Shown here one piece after another: positions 62,700 through 64,000 of a stretch of DNA of 64,000 nucleotides. This DNA is from Toxonevra muliebris (lineage: Eukaryota > Arthropoda > Insecta > Diptera > Pallopteridae). The notes under the pieces were generated by a model, which saw nothing but the letters and a program-made list of their open reading frames with translations, made no database searches and was not told the DNA's origin. How positions within the stretch are numbered: the stretch's first letter is position 1; each line of letters opens with the position of its first letter. The stretch lies in NCBI GenBank assembly GCA_963691655.1, contig OY829329.1, forward strand, positions 80,098,613 to 80,162,612. Reading direction: 5' to 3'. A program made the position numbers and the translations under genes.

Positions 62700-64000
62700 T
62701 TCAAGCAAAGAAAGGCAAAGTTGCATTCGGTTGACTAAGTTTTTTAAATGAAATTTAAATTTAAAACTCGTTGAATTTTATTTTTTTTCTCAGTAAGAAA
62801 TAAAACTCATTGTTATGGAATGTGCACAATATAAACATTTCTTTTTTAGATTAACATTAAAGAAACGTGATTTATTTAAGGTTTATTAACTACAGTTGAT
62901 TCAATAATAGCGATATGTTTCGATTTAGTTTCTTTTTTATATGAAAAAACTCAAAAACTAATAACATATGTATTTATATATACTTTATTTGCACTGATAT
63001 TTTTTCCCCTATTTTATTTATTTTTATAAAATTATAATCACACAATTATTGGTCGTCGTTTTGCAGGTACTTTATTATTATTCTATAAATATTACAAGTT
63101 TTTATTATTTTTAAATTAATATCTTCCTTTGCAAAGTTTTTGCTTGCCACTTTTTAAACCTTTCTCTTGTACATTTTCAAGTTTTTCCGTGTATTTGTTT
63201 TAAATAATTTTCTTTTTTTTTATATGACACTCCACTTTAAATGTTGCTTTGACATTGTTCATACGCATCGATGAACTTGTTCTCGTTGTTGTTCTTGTTG
63301 TGGTTTTTTTGTTTGTTTTTTTCTATAAATTTTTGCTAAGCATCTGCAAAATATTACAAAAAAGACATAAAATTGAGAAAATGGTCGTGGGGAGTGGGGG
63401 GGAGATGTATGTAAAGCGTATTCCCTGCGCAACACTAGCGAGCGAACATGTATTGATATTTTCAGCAAAATGTCACATATGTCACAACTCTAGCGTCGAA
63501 TGGAGTTTGCTGAAAGAGCATGCCTTCTTCTTCTTTCACTAATTCACCAATACATTAGTGCAATGGTGTGTGCATGAGTTTATTGTATAAATAAAGCTTA
63601 AATTTTTTATATTTTTCATGTTACTTCTGCAGTTATGTTTAGATACTAAAGCAGTATTTGAATCTTATTTTAACCCATTCAAGGCAATTCCTTGATTTCG
63701 GAATTCAACATTTTTTTCAACTAATATTTCTAAAAAAAATTGTTTCAAAATAAGAGAAAAATATTTTTATTCCAATTTAAGCCTATACACATAGCAATAA
63801 TTTTGTTTTGCGAAAAAATTAATCTTTAGACCACAAAATCACTAAAGGAAATAATCTTCATTATTATTTCCAGTAAATTTCTCATTAATTCTGGAGTTTT
63901 ATACTTTGAGACGGCACTTTTCAATTCTCAAGTTCATAGTAACCGGATAATGTCCAGATATTTCGTATCTATATTTACACACGGCCTCTTATGAGGACAA
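62700..64000. other. Non-coding stretch upstream of the 62-kb exon
   Basis: On the minus strand a CAACAA-rich patch (63270-63310) looks like a fly 5' leader and could belong to the 62-kb exon's transcript. No coding sequence recognised. Confidence 0.35.

Noticed and set aside
1..64000. CRISPR array or bacterial operon
   Set aside because: Introns, SINEs and fly-type genes show this is animal nuclear DNA; no regular direct-repeat/spacer array was seen.

Overview
This is eukaryotic, AT-rich, repeat-laden nuclear DNA, almost certainly from a higher fly (Diptera, Schizophora). The reasons are small GT-AG introns of about 55-90 nt mixed with introns of several kb, Q/T-rich protein tracts encoded by CAG/CAA/ACA runs, abundant short DNA transposons, tRNA-derived SINEs, and a clear orthologue of the Drosophila hoepel (P-protein/OCA2) family. 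A tephritid-like fly is my best guess from the SINE type, but the sequence alone does not prove it. Bacterial-style operons, ribosome binding sites and origins do not apply.

Both genes I can support lie on the minus strand. (1) A three-exon gene at 15435-11295 encodes a 296-aa secreted protein. Its signal-peptide exon sits 3 kb away from the rest and no long single-frame reading shows it. The protein ends in a Gln-rich and Thr-rich C-terminal half and I do not recognise the family. (2) A twelve-coding-exon gene at 39877-26060 encodes an 808-aa multi-pass membrane transporter of the P-protein (OCA2)/hoepel family. All splice phases close and the full C-terminal permease core is present. A further exon at 62391-62312 ends in a strong donor and is in phase with hoepel exon 2, so it may be an alternative first exon about 30 kb upstream.

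The rest is introns and intergenic DNA crowded with transposon debris. Left part (0-26 kb): LINE fragments (2.6-3.0, 5.1-6.4, 10.8-11.1, 16.1-16.6 kb), a hAT-type MITE with 8-bp target duplications (9.0 kb), foldback MITEs inside the intron of the secreted-protein gene (13.3 and 13.6 kb), a dispersed repeat in two copies (9.7 and 21.8 kb), and a TA-flanked MITE (22.7 kb). Middle (26-48 kb): the hoepel gene, with a MITE in intron 4, a piggyBac-like TTAA element in its long first intron, a Harbinger-like element (44.0 kb), a second copy of the TA-flanked MITE (45 kb) and a foldback (46 kb). Right part (48-64 kb): a tandem tRNA-like SINE with 13-bp target duplications, a hAT element with a Tc3-like transposase relic inside it, another LINE relic, a probable pogo-like element, a second SINE with 9-bp target duplications, and the candidate upstream hoepel exon.

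The two genes show no functional link. One is a probable organellar or plasma-membrane anion/proton transporter, the other a secreted protein of unknown role.
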